Source: Carallia brachiata
Lineage: Eukaryota > Streptophyta > Magnoliopsida > Malpighiales > Rhizophoraceae
Assembly: GCA_021464245.1 (NCBI GenBank)
Contig: JADCRB010000040.1
Span: 2,758,273-2,822,272, forward strand
Direction of reading: 5' to 3'
Length of the DNA stretch: 64,000 nt
The notes below the pieces were generated by a model. That model did not search any database. It was not told where the DNA came from and saw only the letters and a list, made by a program, of their open reading frames with translations. This document shows positions 33,906-47,006 of the stretch, piece by piece (within the stretch, counting starts at the first letter, position 1; each line of letters opens with the position of its first letter). Position numbers and translations under genes: made by a program.

Positions 33906-36032
33906 ATAAAAAAATCAACAAAAACATGTCAAAAAGTCTAATGTCGCTGGTGATGAGGTGCCATGTAGACAGAGATAATGACAACCTAACAGAGATGGAT
34001 GAAATTCAGCCACAAAAATAATATAAGACGTGGATTTTAATTAAAAAAAAAAATTTTTTTAACTCATATTTTTTTAAATGAGTGTAATTTACTCGTGATC
34101 TTATACTGTATAATAAGTAAAGTTTACTTGAATAAAATAATTAAAAATAATATTTAAATGATATTAGATTATGAGTTAATTATATTTATTAAAAAAGAGA
34201 GTAAAATTATTAAGTAAAAAAAAAATCATAGAAGATAAAAATTAAAAAAAAGTGTAAGATGGTCGAAAGAGCATGCTGATCAAATTGGGCCAATATTGTT
34301 GTTCAAGTCTGAGACTGAAGCATCATCTTGTTCCCCTTCTTTCCCATCTTGGTGTTTGTGCAAATCAACTGTAATTAAACAACTATGTATCTAATTGTGC
34401 TTTTCTTGGACTCAACAACACCAACACTAACTGGCCTAGGAAAAAAAAAAAAAAAAAAACCAAACCACACAAAAACAGTACATACATAATTAGTGTCCAA
34501 TTCTTCCTCAATGGAACTGTTTCCTTTTCCCTCTCACGAACAAACATAAAACCGAACATATAGTCATGATGACCTGGTGAATGCAAGTATAAAGTTAGAG
34601 GCAACAAAACAAGAGAAATTGACCCAAATAAATAAAAAAAAAATCGATACAAACATGCAGGAACTCAAGCTTTTGATAACCAATGAATCTTAGTGGTGAT
34701 AAAAACCTGAGAAACAGTCATCATATGTTTTATGGATGATGAAAATCCAAGCTTTTAACCATTGAAGTTGCTGGAAATTCAGGAGTGGGGAAGATGGAGA
34801 ACAGGGTAGCAGTTGCGGGAAATTGGAGAATGAGGAAGTTAGAGAGCACAGTAGAGAGAGAGAGGTGATGACAGGAAGATAGTTTTTTGTTGTTAATGTA
34901 CAATAAAGTGGTAGCCAAAACTTGGGAATAGTTTTTCTTCTTGATGATGATAATTATTTTCTCATTAAGATTAAGAGTGGATTAATGGACAGGTTTCTCT
35001 AAATTTTTCATTTATAATATTGATATATTATTTCAATGAAACTTCTTTAGAAAATAATTATAACATAATGACTGCAGACCGTGTGAACCGCAGGTATTAG
35101 ACCTAATTTTTTCTGAAGTTACAATTTTTTTTAATAAAAATTTAGAAAAAGTCACTGTAACGGATTTTGCCTAATGGATGTGCTCAGCGCAGCAGGAAAT
35201 TCTCAAGAGTTTCAATAAACAAGTAGAGCATTTTATACCCGTGGCCCTAGCTATCAACTTTCCAATGTAAAATTCGGGTAGACTTGCGATATTTTTATAC
35301 TATAGAGAGCATTTTATATATATATATAAGAGATGTATAGTAGAATTATATAAAATGGTTGAAATTTCTTATATGTTGTTTAAAACTCTACAGTGGAGTA
35401 TAAAACGCTTTGTATGTTGTATAAAATTATTTTATATCTATCCATGTTTATGAAATCGCATGTCCATGTAGTCGCCATCCTAAGAAAAATTGTTGAATTT
35501 CAATAAATATCAGTTTATAGTAGCACGAACCTTTGGAGAGCTGGACGGCCATGATGTGTGAGGATAGAAAACTAGGAGCCATAACAATGAATTAACAAGC
35601 CAGTCATCCCAAAATAATAATAAAGACGATAACTAATTAACAAGCAATAACAATGAAGGATCTCCAAATTCATTGGAAGTTAATCCATTAAATTAATGAT
35701 CCACCATGGATATACTTGAACATATCTATTACATTTATTCCCAATATTGAACTCAATGGTCACTCTTCAAGCCTGCTTATACATATGAGTTTGCTATGGA
35801 TAATTATTTTTTACCTTATTTTTATAATCACAAATCAAAAATCAACACGTCAACACTTCTCAATGATAAATTTGTAATATATTTGACTTTCAATTTTTTG
35901 ATAGTCAATCTACACATATCACGTATGAATAACTGTAAAAGAGAAGATAAAAATGACTAACGCTAGCAAAATCCTATCTATACCAACCCAAAAGGCGTTG
36001 GCCATCGCCAAAGGTTGAAAGAATAAGACAAA
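33906..36032. other. Spacer, no supportable gene
   Basis: A/T-rich. The minus-strand open frame at 34918-34730 encodes 62 codons with no motif I know. No splice-linked exons were found. Confidence 0.45.
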
Positions 36033-37740
36033 ATGGAGGGACTTGAGGATTATAAAGGAGAAAAATGGATTAAGCACTATAGTAGCTCCCATAGAATTCT
36101 TCTGGTGGGAGAGGGGGATTTTTCTTTTGCTGCATGCTTGGGTTCAGCCTTTCGTTCTGCTACAGAAATGGTTGCCACTTCACTTGACTCCAAAGGTAAT
36201 ATCAAAACTCCGTTGGTTTACTCCAATGTGCCTTGACTTTTGAAACTCAGTGATTTATTTTAAAATTTATTTACTCTTTGAAGTTTCAATCAACACTAAC
36301 AAGAAAAAAATATCAAAGAGTTACAATTTATTATTTTAAAAAATTTGGCAGTTTTACTTAAATAGTTTCAAAGTAGCAACAAACAATATGAACCATTTGA
36401 TGAAAATGACAAAATATATAAACTGTAAGATGCTGTTAGATTAGATTATACAGCTACTTTGACACTATCTTGGAAAAACTTTTTACTTTTTATCAACTTT
36501 TAAGGCGTCCTGGATGGATAATCACTTAATTAATTTGCATTCTAACTGGGATATACATTTTACCTCCTGCACAAAAAAAAAAAAGGAAAAGGAAAAAAAA
36601 AAAGAGTCCCTATTGCTCAAGTATTAAAGAGCTGCTAGCAACTTAAAGAAGTTGGAAGGTCTTGGATGCACAATTATGCATGAGATGGATGCACACATTA
36701 TGTGCCAGCACCCTCTTCTCAGCTATCAATTGTTTGATGTCATTATCTTCAACTTTCCTCATGCAAATCGGATCTGGCGCGAGCTTAATTTCTCCCAAAT
36801 TGAGCACGTTTTAATACAAGCATAAAACAAATTTAATAATATGTTTATGTTCATATAATTAATGACTATGATTAATAGGTTTAGTTGCATTTATTTGAAT
36901 TTCAGAGTGATCATATTGATATAATTGACTCGTACACATAACATGTGAACATGTGAATTCAAGTATATCGTACAAAAAAAATGACATTGGGGATTCTAAC
37001 GTAACATGTGCAATACCGAATTTTAATTAGTTGTTTGATTTCTTTTATGTTTTGTTGACATTTTTTTTTCTTTGTTAGGAAGTTTGGATAAAATTCCAGC
37101 ATATTAATAAATTAAAATTATTATATAACTCATTTTTAAGAGAGTACAAGTAAACATACAATTTATCTAATAATATCTAATAATTTATTTATCTATTTTT
37201 TTATCATATCTTATTGAAGAGGCATTTTATTAGATTTAACATGTAATAGATGACATCTGTTTGCCAATGTTAGGCTTCACAAGCACATGGTTAAGGGTTT
37301 CCTGAAGAACGCACGTGAGCTGGTGGCAAAGAATGGGGAAGTGCATGTGGCACATAAGACCGCTCATCTGTTTTGTAGATGGGAGATTGAGGAGTTAGCA
37401 AAGCAAGAAGGCTTGTATTTACTTGAAAGAGCATTAATACATGTATTAAATTTGATATTTTAATTGAAATTAAAATTAATAATTTTTAAAATAAAAATAA
37501 TACTTTTTAATTTTTATTTTAAAAATTATCAGATTTTTTTTCAAAATTATTAATTTTAATTTTAATCAAAATACTAATTATAATATTAAAATTCAGCACA
37601 CTAAAAAGTGGGACTATGGAGGATATGATAACAAGAGGGGACAAGAGCTCGGGTCTGATGGCAGTTTTCCTATTGGAGAATGCAGCACCTTCAAGTTTTG
37701 CAAGTCTTTAAGAACATTTACTTCTCAAATTGAATCTTAA
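36033..37740 (+). pseudogene. DUF2431 / BMT5-like Rossmann methyltransferase pseudogene
   Basis: Three exons are recognisable. Exon 1, 36033-36195, has KWIKHYSSSHRILLVGEGDF and SFAACLG, the family's SAM-binding loop. Exon 2, about 36605-36803, has NLKKLEGLGCTIMHEMDAHI and FDVIIFNFPHAN. Exon 3, 37274-37740, has LHKHMVKGFLKNARELVAKN, GEVHVAHKTAHLFCRWEIEE and, after an insertion, KWDYGGYDNKRG and GECSTFKFCKS. Intron 2 fits a GC-AG intron (donor GA/GCACGT) that joins ATT-GA to G-CTT in phase. Damage: an in-frame TAA at 36625-36627, a purine-rich, weak acceptor before exon 2, a 165-bp insertion at 37434-37598 inside exon 3, and a frame break beside it. The family is related to yeast 25S rRNA uridine methyltransferase BMT5; plant roles are not assigned here. 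Confidence 0.75.
37434..37598. mobile_element. MITE inserted in exon 3 of the DUF2431 gene
   Basis: The two halves pair as an inverted repeat: left GAAATTAAAATTAATAATTT and, on the complement of the right, AAAATTAAAATTAATAATTT, with flanking TATTTTAATT / AGTATTTTGATT. AGCA is present at both junctions (37430-37433 and 37595-37598), suggesting a short target duplication. It separates YLLERA from KWDYGGYDNKRG. Confidence 0.65.
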
Positions 37741-38742
37741 TCAGTAAACATATTTTCTCCTAGTATCAATGGTGACTTAAGGCTTCATTTTGACTGCTGG
37801 TGATGATAAGCTTGCGTACATTTCTCTTATCCAAAACTCTTTTTTTTTTTTTTTCTTTTGAAAACGATAACTCAACGATTAAAAAATAAAAGAAAGAAAT
37901 GAGATTTGAATATCAAATCTCTCAATTAAAATTTATTATTTACAACTTTTAAGTATTATTAAATCCTTCTTATCCAAACTCTATAACCTGTCAGCCTCGT
38001 GTACTTTGAAATGTCTATGGGGGTTATAATATATATGCATAATAATAACTAGTAAAAAGTGACATGTCACATCTTTAATGCACATTTTGGAATTGGAAAC
38101 TTTTTTAAATTCTTTGCCATGATATAAAAATCAAATTTTTTAGAAAATTTTAATTTAATTTATTTTAATTATGAGTATAATTCAATTATAATTTATCTTA
38201 TATAGTAAGTGGAATTAATTATGTGAGTTAAAATTAAATAAAAAGATGAGTAAAAAAAGTCAAGCACCTATCTCTTACATTTGGGATTTATTATTTTTTT
38301 TTATAAGAATACCCTTTTGTTTTTATTATGAAAGCCAATGGGATCTGTGAATAGAATCAAATGCAAACTGAACTTTATGATCAAAACTTCCTTGGAAATT
38401 GCATTTTTCCCCCCTCTGCTCGGGAGTGGGGCAGAGTTATCAAAATAAATTGTCGGGTGGAATTCATATTTGAATCATTTGGGTTTTTGCATTACTTACG
38501 GTTCAAGTCTTATTTAAATTGTTTTGGATTTGAGTCACTCGGATTGGGTTGACTCGCGAGTCGGTAGTTTATTATTTTAAAATTAATTTTTTATTTTCTT
38601 ATATATTAGACTATTTGTAAATATTATTATTATTTATTATTTAAAATTTGTTTCTGATAGATCTATGAATTTTATATGATATTTTTTATAAAATAAACTA
38701 ATATTAATTGGCAAATGGATAATATTTGTTGAAGCCCCTTAA
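37741..38742. other. AT-rich spacer, nothing recognised
   Basis: Low-complexity A/T-rich sequence with no exon, RNA gene or element boundary that I can support. Confidence 0.5.
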
Positions 38743-40347
38743 GGCCTATTTGGTTTTGCTTTGGTAATTACTATTACTGCTACTGATTGCTAATTTACTA
38801 ATTGTTATTACTAATTAATGATTACTGTTATTTATTATTATTACTGATAAATAAAATAAAATCATTGTGTGTGGTTGAATGTATATTAGCTGTTATTAAT
38901 TTAATAATAAAATTATTATTTTAAACATTCTATCTTTATTTCATTATAATATATAATCATTTTATATAGTTATTTAAATTAGTCTTCTTATAAAAAAGTA
39001 CATTATGTATTTATAAATAAATATTTATTTACAAATAAATATTTATTGAATGCACGTTGTGAAAATCAACAATAATTTATGATAAATATTGTTTTTTTAG
39101 AAATATTATTTTTACTATAAAAATTACTGTGCTAAAAACTTATTATTTTTTATATAATTTTATAATTTCTCATGTTTCACATTATTATTATTATTTGTTT
39201 ATTTACTTATTTTTTTAAAAAGCCAACCATGATTCACTTTAAATTCGTATTGGAAAAAAAAAAAGAAAAAAGCAAAGACGACTAGACGAGAGAAGCGTGC
39301 AAAGATAGAGAACGAGACGGAGAGAGAAGTTAACTTGTACAAAAGAATGGTAGCCCGGAGAGAGAGAGAGAGAGAGAGACAGGGAGAGGACTTATGGAAG
39401 AGAAGCAGGCGCACAGGGAGAGGACTTATGGAAAAGAAGTAGGCGTACAGATAGAAAAAGAAAGAGGATCCACAGGGAGAGAAAGCTAGGCACAGAAAGA
39501 AATAGGAAAAGGATTTTTAGGGATAATATTAGAAATACATTAAAAAAATTGTCAATCACCAACAATTAGAATCTAAAAGGTACCTTAGAGCTACTTTTTG
39601 GATCGCTAAGCCGATTGACCGGGTGTATGAGTTAATTTTTACGAAAATATATTTATATTTTATTATTTAAAAAAATAAAGAGATAAGTATTTTGTTAATT
39701 TTTTTAAACTGTTATTTTATTCTACTTATTTTTTTATATGATATTTTAAAAATAATTGATTGAAAAGTAATTCAATATTACTTTTTACTACTTTTTAAAT
39801 TATTTTTCAGTTTTTAATATTAATAATAATTTATATAGACTAAAATACTTTCAAATAATATTTATATAAATTCATAATTTTTTTTCTTACCGTTTGAACA
39901 TAATTTATTAGTAATTATTAAACTTTATCAATATTTATATAAACGTAACACTTTTACTTTTTAATAATTTATAAATATTTTTTTACTTCAAATTTTCACT
40001 AATACTGATATTTAAAAAAAATTTCAAATATTATATTTTTTATTATCTAACAAACATTAATATTTTTTTAAAAAAATAAAAATTAAGTGAGAAAATTCTT
40101 AATATTATTTATAAAATATTTATTCTAATAATAAAAATTATAAATATAAAAATAATTTTGTCCAATTAATATAAATTAAATATCCAAATTAGTCACTTAA
40201 TTATTTAACAGCAACAATAAGTATAAAGTTAGTCAAACACTTCATTAGTTTTTTTAGTAATAAGTAACAAGTAACAGCAATTAACAATTAGTAATCAATA
40301 ACAGCAATCAGCAGCAATAATATTGAACAGGTAAGTCAAACAGATCC
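38743..40347. mobile_element. Tourist/PIF-Harbinger-like non-autonomous element, 1.6 kb
   Basis: TAA lies on both sides (38740-38742 and 40348-40350). The ends pair imperfectly over about 100 bp: left GGCCTATTTGG then TGCTACTGATTGC and TACTAATTGTTATTACT; complement of the right GGATCTGTTTGAC then TGCTGCTGATTGC and TACTAATTGTTAATTGC. A 3-bp TAA duplication and GG-C/T-rich-TTTGG ends are typical of this superfamily. There is no transposase. The GA-rich interior at about 39285-39500 may be a later insertion. Confidence 0.6.
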
Positions 40348-40758
40348 TAAATTAATGACAGCAACCAGCAACGCTCCAAAAATTTTATCAAATACACATC
40401 TACGTATTTTTTTAAAATAAAATGAAAAAAAAAACCCTCAAGAAGTAAAGCCAAACAACTCCTTAAACAAAAGAATAGAGTACAAATGAAAAAGATATAT
40501 TTTAGAAAGGAAAAAATTATATTTCAAAATTTTTTTAGCCCCATTTTTTGATAGAATGCAATGGGTTTTTGATTTTTTACAAGCATGGTGATATTTTTTA
40601 CAATGAAAAAACAGTATATCTTATTTTTTTGTTATAGAAAATATCACTATTGTTATAAAAAATCAAAATTTTATTACATTCTAATAAAAAATTGAACAAA
40701 AACAATTCTAAAAATGTAATGGGACTTTGTTAGAAAAGCGGAAAAAGACGAAGGCAGA

Positions 40759-40796
<38 letters not shown>

Positions 40797-41625
40797 CAGG
40801 ACCCATCCTTTTTTTTTCGGAAAAAATATAATGAGTATATAATTTGATAGATATGCATGCAACTAACTTAAAATATGTATACAGTTTTGAAGAATATTGT
40901 TTACATATTGTATTTGATTGTATGAATATCATATACCTTTTAATAAGAAACAACAATAAAATATTTCTTTAGCCTCACCATCCTCCCATACAGGACTCTT
41001 CAAAAAAAAATGAAAAGAGTCTTATTACAGGGACAAAGAACCTAGAAACGGGCCGACGCACCCCAAATAAAATCACATGATATTTAGTTTGACGTTTTAC
41101 CTTCTTTAGAACAAAAACTCTTATGTCAAAAAAAAAAAGAACAAAAACTCATCGATGTACAGGAGAACCACCTAAATGTACAATTAGTTCAAATACAAGA
41201 TGCATGAAGAAGTGATGAAAAATATAACTAGATACATTTCAACGGTTTGTTACACATTTTCGTCTATCTACCTTAATATTTATTTGATTCTCATGCATAT
41301 CTTAGTACTGACTATTGTAAAAAACTTCAAAAATATTATTTTATTATGACTGACGTCAGGCCACGTAGCGCGACAATTTTTTTGCACTTTGGCATGATTT
41401 CCAAAGTGGAAAATCATCCTTAGATTTGATTTGATGTAATCCGATTAACAAGTATTACGTTCAAATAAAAAGTTGAGTTGTGTTTAAAATCTATCTCCTG
41501 TCAATTTCCTTCCCATACATATATATTTGTATGGGTGACCCTCCTCAAAGACAAAACTAAGAAAAGAAAAAGAAAGAGCATAAAACTCAAGAAAAGGAAA
41601 TGTAATGCAATCTAAATTATGATTA
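40348..41625. other. Spacer downstream of the glycosyltransferase gene
   Basis: A/T-rich, with a (GA)n microsatellite at 40762-40791. No gene recognised. The 3' end of the minus-strand glycosyltransferase transcript lies in its last part. Confidence 0.5.
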
Positions 41626-43003
41626 TCATTTGACAAGTTCGTGCATATTTTGTACAAACTTATCAACGTAGCTATTCATGAATCCTTGGCTTCCCAACGC
41701 CTCCCTCCACTTGTCATGGTTGTTCTTTACCATAGAACCCACCTCACCATCTTTGACCATGACACACTTGATGGCCTTGCTTAGGTTCTCTTTTGAAAAC
41801 CACCCATTCTCATCTCTCTCCACCTCCACAGCCACTTTTAGCTCCTCAGCCAATAACCTGGTGTTCAAAATCTGGTCACCCAAATGTGGGACCAAAACTA
41901 TTTGGCAATCGCTGATTAGAGACTCCCACATTGACCCAAACCCACAATGGTTCACAAAGCAACCCACTGAGGGGTGATAGGATCATTACCTGTGGTACCC
42001 ATTCCCCTAAAACCAGTCCTCTCCCTTTAATCCTCTCTTCAAAACCTTCTGGCAATGCTTCTTCGATTTTTGATGTCCCGGTTGGCGGCCTTAGAGCAGC
42101 CAAAAATGGCAGGCCAGACAACTCAAGCCCTGAGACCAACTCTTGAAATTGGTCCTTCTCTAGAATGTATTGACTCCCAAATGCACAAAAAACTACGGAA
42201 CCTGGTTTAAACCCACTTAGCCATTTAGCCCACCGGTCTTGTAACTGGGTATTTGCCGGTTCAGGTAGCACCGGTCCGGTTAGAAAAACCGGTTTTCCAT
42301 ATTGAGTTCCCAAGTAATCGCACAACTTCCCTTCAGTTTCATAACAAGTTCTAATGGCTATGGCATCGCATTCTTTCAGTCCAGAAGAGATTCTTTCGTA
42401 AAACGTTATTCCCTCGCCAAAAGGTTCCGATATGAAGGTCAACGATTGCGCTGCATGCTTGCGAAGGACAACGGACGACGAGGGATAGCCAGGTGGTGGA
42501 ATTGATAATTCATCTTCAGTTACGTGCTTATCTTTGCTGATTTTACGTGCAGGGACGACTGCAATTGCGATGGATGCAGCGCAAACGACAATGAAGTTTA
42601 CTGCCTTGATGCCGAGGGGCTTGGTTATTTCCGGCACCCAGTGCGCCATATCGTAGAAAACTATTTTTGGTTTGATTTCACGTACCACTTTCTCCAGTTG
42701 GTCACGGGTCCGATCCATGGCTATGGAGAGAAAATGAGTCAGGTGAATGGGTATATCCGAGGCGGTCTCGGTGCCAACAGGAAGGCCATCGACGTGAGGG
42801 ATTTTGAGAGAATGGAAATTGATGAGATTAGGGTGGCGATTGAATTGTTGCAATTGCTGCATGGCTTTGCTGGGAAGCAATAAAGTTGTGCTGCAACCCT
42901 TTTCTGCAAGCTTGTTGGCAAGGTGGAGAAATGGGGTCATGTGGCCAACGGCAACCCATGGGAACATTACTACATGAAATTCTGAGCTTTTGCCTTGCTC
43001 CAT
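41626..43003 (-). CDS. UGT79-type UDP-glycosyltransferase, frameshifted in the PSPG box
   Basis: Intronless, about 459 residues if the break is ignored, the usual length for this group. I chose the start [12 protein letters not shown] because it matches the family N-terminus. The codons upstream are Lys-rich and unlike the family. Near residue 20 [12 protein letters not shown] carries the catalytic His; [10 protein letters not shown] and [19 protein letters not shown] follow. The sugar-donor (PSPG) box begins GEWVPQV and continues in another frame as [13 protein letters not shown], ending HLGDQ. The break is a 2-base loss near 41970-41976, between MILS and VGCF. Relatives add a second sugar (xylose, rhamnose or glucose) to flavonoid or anthocyanin glucosides in the cytosol; the substrate cannot be told from sequence. 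As given, the protein would lose its donor-binding site. Confidence 0.85.
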
Positions 43004-45728
43004 CTTTGTCTTTGCCCAGCTTGGCGTTTGAACTTTCTGGGGTTTGTTGCAAATTGGTTCTTTTTCTTTTTCTTTTCCTTTTTTTCTTTTTTTTTTCACA
43101 TATTGGTCATGGGGGCTGGCTGATTGGCATTTTCCTAAAGACAGGCTCTTTGATCGTGGTGATAATTAGGGCCCAGGTGAAATAGAAAATATGTGTGTGG
43201 TTATAGATTTAGCTTTTAGGCGATAAAACGGGTTAAGTGTAATTTGACCCCAACAAACTTCACGGATTTCCTGCTAATAGGTTCTTCATTCACGAGTTCT
43301 CGCCAATGCGTTTAGTATGTCCACACATGCTGAATTTGGGGTCTGCTCTCCAAGGACTCGCAGTAAATAGTATATCGGAGTACACGTTGCAATACTCGTT
43401 CACAAAGATATCACCTCTAATTTCCTATTTTCAACACATTAAAAAAAAAAAAAGCCCTCCATAAAAAGTTTTACACGTCTTCTATTACATCTTTCAGAAC
43501 GCAGAATTGTTCCCACTGGAACGAGGAAATGCCAATGGTTTTTTTTTTTTTTTTTGGACAACATGATACGTAATTTTAGTTGATTTTTCGCTCGTCCCTA
43601 GAAAAGCAGTATTCTGATTTTTCTTTTAATAACAAGGGAGAAAATAACAAAACTAAAATGGACAACACGAGTTCTGAGGCACTAACCCATCATCATCATC
43701 ATATAGATGCAGAAAAGAATTAAAAAAAATAGACACATAAGAAGAACACTGTCTATTAATGACAGTTAATGTTTTATCTTTCTTCATTTCTTTTTTTTAA
43801 AATTCAATATATCTTTCATAATTCAATAATTCATAACTAAGAGTAGTAATAAAAAATTTTCCTTACCAATTTATTAGATAGCTCCGAACGTTAAACCATT
43901 AGAATGTTCCCTTTGACTGAGCTTTCTTTAACTGGTGCGTGCCAAAAACACAATTCTAAACCATTGTTTGCGCTTCACAGAGCAACCCGTTCGTGCACTG
44001 TGATTTTTTTTCCCCCCTTCTTATTTCTTTCCTTTTCGAGTTGTTTCAAGCATCGCTCTCAAAAGCTTCACACCCCCCCCCCCCCCCACCACCCCCCTCC
44101 CTCTAGGACATCACCCCCCGCAATTTGTATGGATTCTAAATTTCTAATTAACAACGTGCCCTGTTTTGGACCCTTACATATGGTTCAATTCTTTTGCTGT
44201 TGTGTGAGATCCTATTGTAGTGGGAATTAACAGCTTTAATTCTTTAACGCACTCCAAACGAAGAACTCAGCCATTAGATATTTCTAAGAGTAAGATTACA
44301 TTACTAATCACCTTATTTAATGAGACACATAAGAGATATACAATTAACAATATCCAACAATTTATCTGATTTTTTATTTTCCAAATTCAATATAATTTTT
44401 ACAATCCAACAGTCCATCGAGAATTAGTAAAAAATAATTATTTTATTGTTTTTTACTGTATTAACAGTAACATATACATAATTTATTCAAATATAGTAAT
44501 CTGTTCCCAGTCTGTTGCTTTTACCCGTCCACCCCGTTTTTCCAGTAATTCACATTGAGAAGGTACATGCTAAGACACAATAAAGGCAAGAAGAAATCCA
44601 AACACTGATTCCAACCTGCATCTTAATGAAACTAATCAGCAAAATTATGCAGACTTAACCAAACTAGCCTACAGTACTGTGTGTCCTTGCGAATCAAATC
44701 AAACAAACTATCCTATAATACTGGGTCATTGCTATCAAACAAACCAGCCTGGCTCCATGCCTAATCAAAACAAACCAGAGTTGATTAAACAAAAAAAAAA
44801 AATGATACTTTCCTGTAAAAGTGGAGGCGGCGCCAGCGGAAGGCTGAACTAGAGTTGGAATCGAGTGCTAATTGTGAGGCCGAAGTTTGTTCTGAATCCG
44901 TCATTTTTTTCTGACACCAGATGCCACATCCAGAAAGAAGGTATAGAGCTTGCTTCAAATGTATACATTGCAATACATGAGGAAATTCAATGAAAGAGCC
45001 TAAGAGAAGTTGAATTCAAAGAACTGCAGAGGTTGAGGGACCTGGGGTTCACATTTGAAACAAAAGACTTGATATCAGATGTGATTGACCAAGAAAGATT
45101 GAAGCCTTATCTCTCTGAGGCATGACATGTGCAGAGTTGTGCCCCTCCAATCCCAATCTGGGCTGCCTGGAATTCCACTCAACATATGAAGGCAAAAGTC
45201 AAGTTTTAGGCCAGAGCTGTAGCATCTAAAGTCCACTAGGATTGCTAATATTCCTACATTACATTCACAAATTTGACAAAGGTGACTTGGGAATACTGGA
45301 AAACAACATATTCCTTTGTTTCCTAAGTTGAATAACATACTCTTTTTGCATAAAACCAACAATTCAAAACTCAAAACTTGTTCCAAGGTTCATAATCTCT
45401 TCTTTTTGTGTCTCATGTAGCTAGTAAACCTATATATGGAATATTTGATATTTTAACAAACTGTAACATTCACAAAGAAAAGCTTTTAACATATAAAAAC
45501 CAAAGCCATATGCTATGCGCCTGCAAAGTAAATGCAGCCTCAAAGATGATCAAGCACAATAAAGAATCCTTTCAAATGACAAAAGTAAATTAAACAAGCA
45601 CCATTTCAATGTCTCCAACCCCAATTGAATTTGGGATTAAGGTTTTGTTCTTGTTGTACTACCTTGGTTTAACCATTTTTTTTAGCTACAGCTCATATAA
45701 AATACCAAAATCAACATTAATAAGGCAG
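43004..45728. other. Spacer upstream of the glycosyltransferase and downstream of the F-box pseudogene
   Basis: A CT-rich run at 43060-43100 (complement GA-rich) just upstream of the glycosyltransferase start probably belongs to its leader. A C-rich run lies near 44070-44102. No other gene recognised. Confidence 0.45.
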
Positions 45729-47006
45729 TTATCCTAAGATCGTTAAGGAACCAAAAACAACATTCAAAAACAAATGTCTGGTGAGCACTTGCAAATGTTC
45801 CCCTAAATTTACTTGCCTGCATGTTGCATCTTTTCCCTGATTTCTGTTTGGAACTCCATCAGTTGCACCTGTTTCAATGTTTTGGTTATTTCCTATATCA
45901 AGCAAAACTGAGGTCGGCGCATAAGCATGGAATCTCACACAATGATAATGCAACCAAGAAGAATATAGTTCTCTCAATTGTCGTGACTTTGGGTCGTACA
46001 GGAATATCTTTACTCCTAAAAATCCTCGCCGGGTTCAGCAGCTTTCAGTACAAAACACTCCGTTGTTCCTAAATGCTGCAAAAGCATATACCCAGTATAC
46101 CGGATCGGGAAGTTCGTTCACAGTCAACAGTTTAGTCCACGAATCCTCCACTCCATACTCTTCCATCACCCAGAAACTTAATTGAGAAGCTAATGAATTG
46201 TATCCAAAAATCGCAATTAAGGAATCTTTGTGTGTTGATAAAATCAACTTATGTCGAACAAAAGCTTGTAAAGTCTTGGGAAGCATGATCTTGAAAAAAG
46301 TCTCCTTACCCACATCAAACGCCACAACAAAGTTCCAATACTGATGACTGTTGCTATATTCAATTCTTTGAAAACCAAGATAATGGAGGAACCCATTAAT
46401 GAAAGTGAAAGCAACTGGTGAATTACAGTAATTCATAACGGTTTCATGCTCAAAGGAAATAGGAGTGATGCTATGATGTGTTTCCAAATAAGCAGCCTTA
46501 AGTGAATAAAGCTTAAAGCGAACAAAGACTACAACTGCTGCTGACTGATTCAACAATTTGCAAAATTCCTAATATTTTGTAGTCATTGGTGGAAGAATGG
46601 AAACCCAAACCAAATAACTTCTCTAATTCCTCGCGGAATTCTTCATTCTTCTCGAACAAAAAGAAATGGGCTTCGGCAGAAATAGCGATTTTCCAATCAA
46701 CGGGTTCCTTCTAAAGCAGAAAGTATCTCCACTTCGAAGAGGTATTCGAGGGAGAAGGCTCCTGGCAGAAGAAGAAGTTGGGAAGTAAGAGCAAACTTCT
46801 TGTTGTTGTCGTTGTTGTTGTTGAGGTGAAAGGAAATGAAGGCTTGGCTTTCGAAGAGAGAGCACCTTTTTTTTTTTGTTTAAGAGAGAGCACCATTGCT
46901 TGCAGACAACGGTGCATTTCACTTATATGGAGTTCATGGACAGCGTGCAGAGGATTTGTGTGATTAAATCTTCAGGCAAATAGCTCGTTCACGACTTCTT
47001 TTTCAT
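45729..47006 (-). pseudogene. F-box protein with F-box-associated domain, degenerate
   Basis: The minus-strand start near 47006 is followed, in one frame, by YLPEDLITQILCTLSMNSI and then KCTVVCKQWCSL, a clear F-box. That frame carries a TGA before the F-box and a TAA inside it. Segments in shifting frames follow: SSSARSLL, then 46556-46035 intact with YSLKAAYLETHHSI, GFLHYLGFQRIEYS, SFWVMEEYGVEDSWTKL and VYAFAAFRNNG, then GVKIFLYDPKSRQLRELY in yet another frame. WVMEEYGVEDSWTKL is the hallmark of the F-box-associated domain. Such proteins are SCF ubiquitin-ligase substrate adaptors. With two nonsense codons plus frame breaks this is a genuine pseudogene of a large, rapidly turning-over family. 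Confidence 0.8.

Noticed and set aside
34730..34918. 62-codon minus-strand frame as a secreted peptide precursor
   Set aside because: No signal peptide and no CLE, IDA, PSK or similar terminal motif. Support was too weak to list it as a gene.
43904..44230. 108-codon open frame with a Pro-rich segment
   Set aside because: The Pro run is a C-homopolymer tract. There is no start context, splice partner or family resemblance.
46623..46963. Short plus- and minus-strand frames rich in Gln, Thr or Val
   Set aside because: They are alternative readings of a CAA/GTT-type repeat inside the F-box pseudogene.
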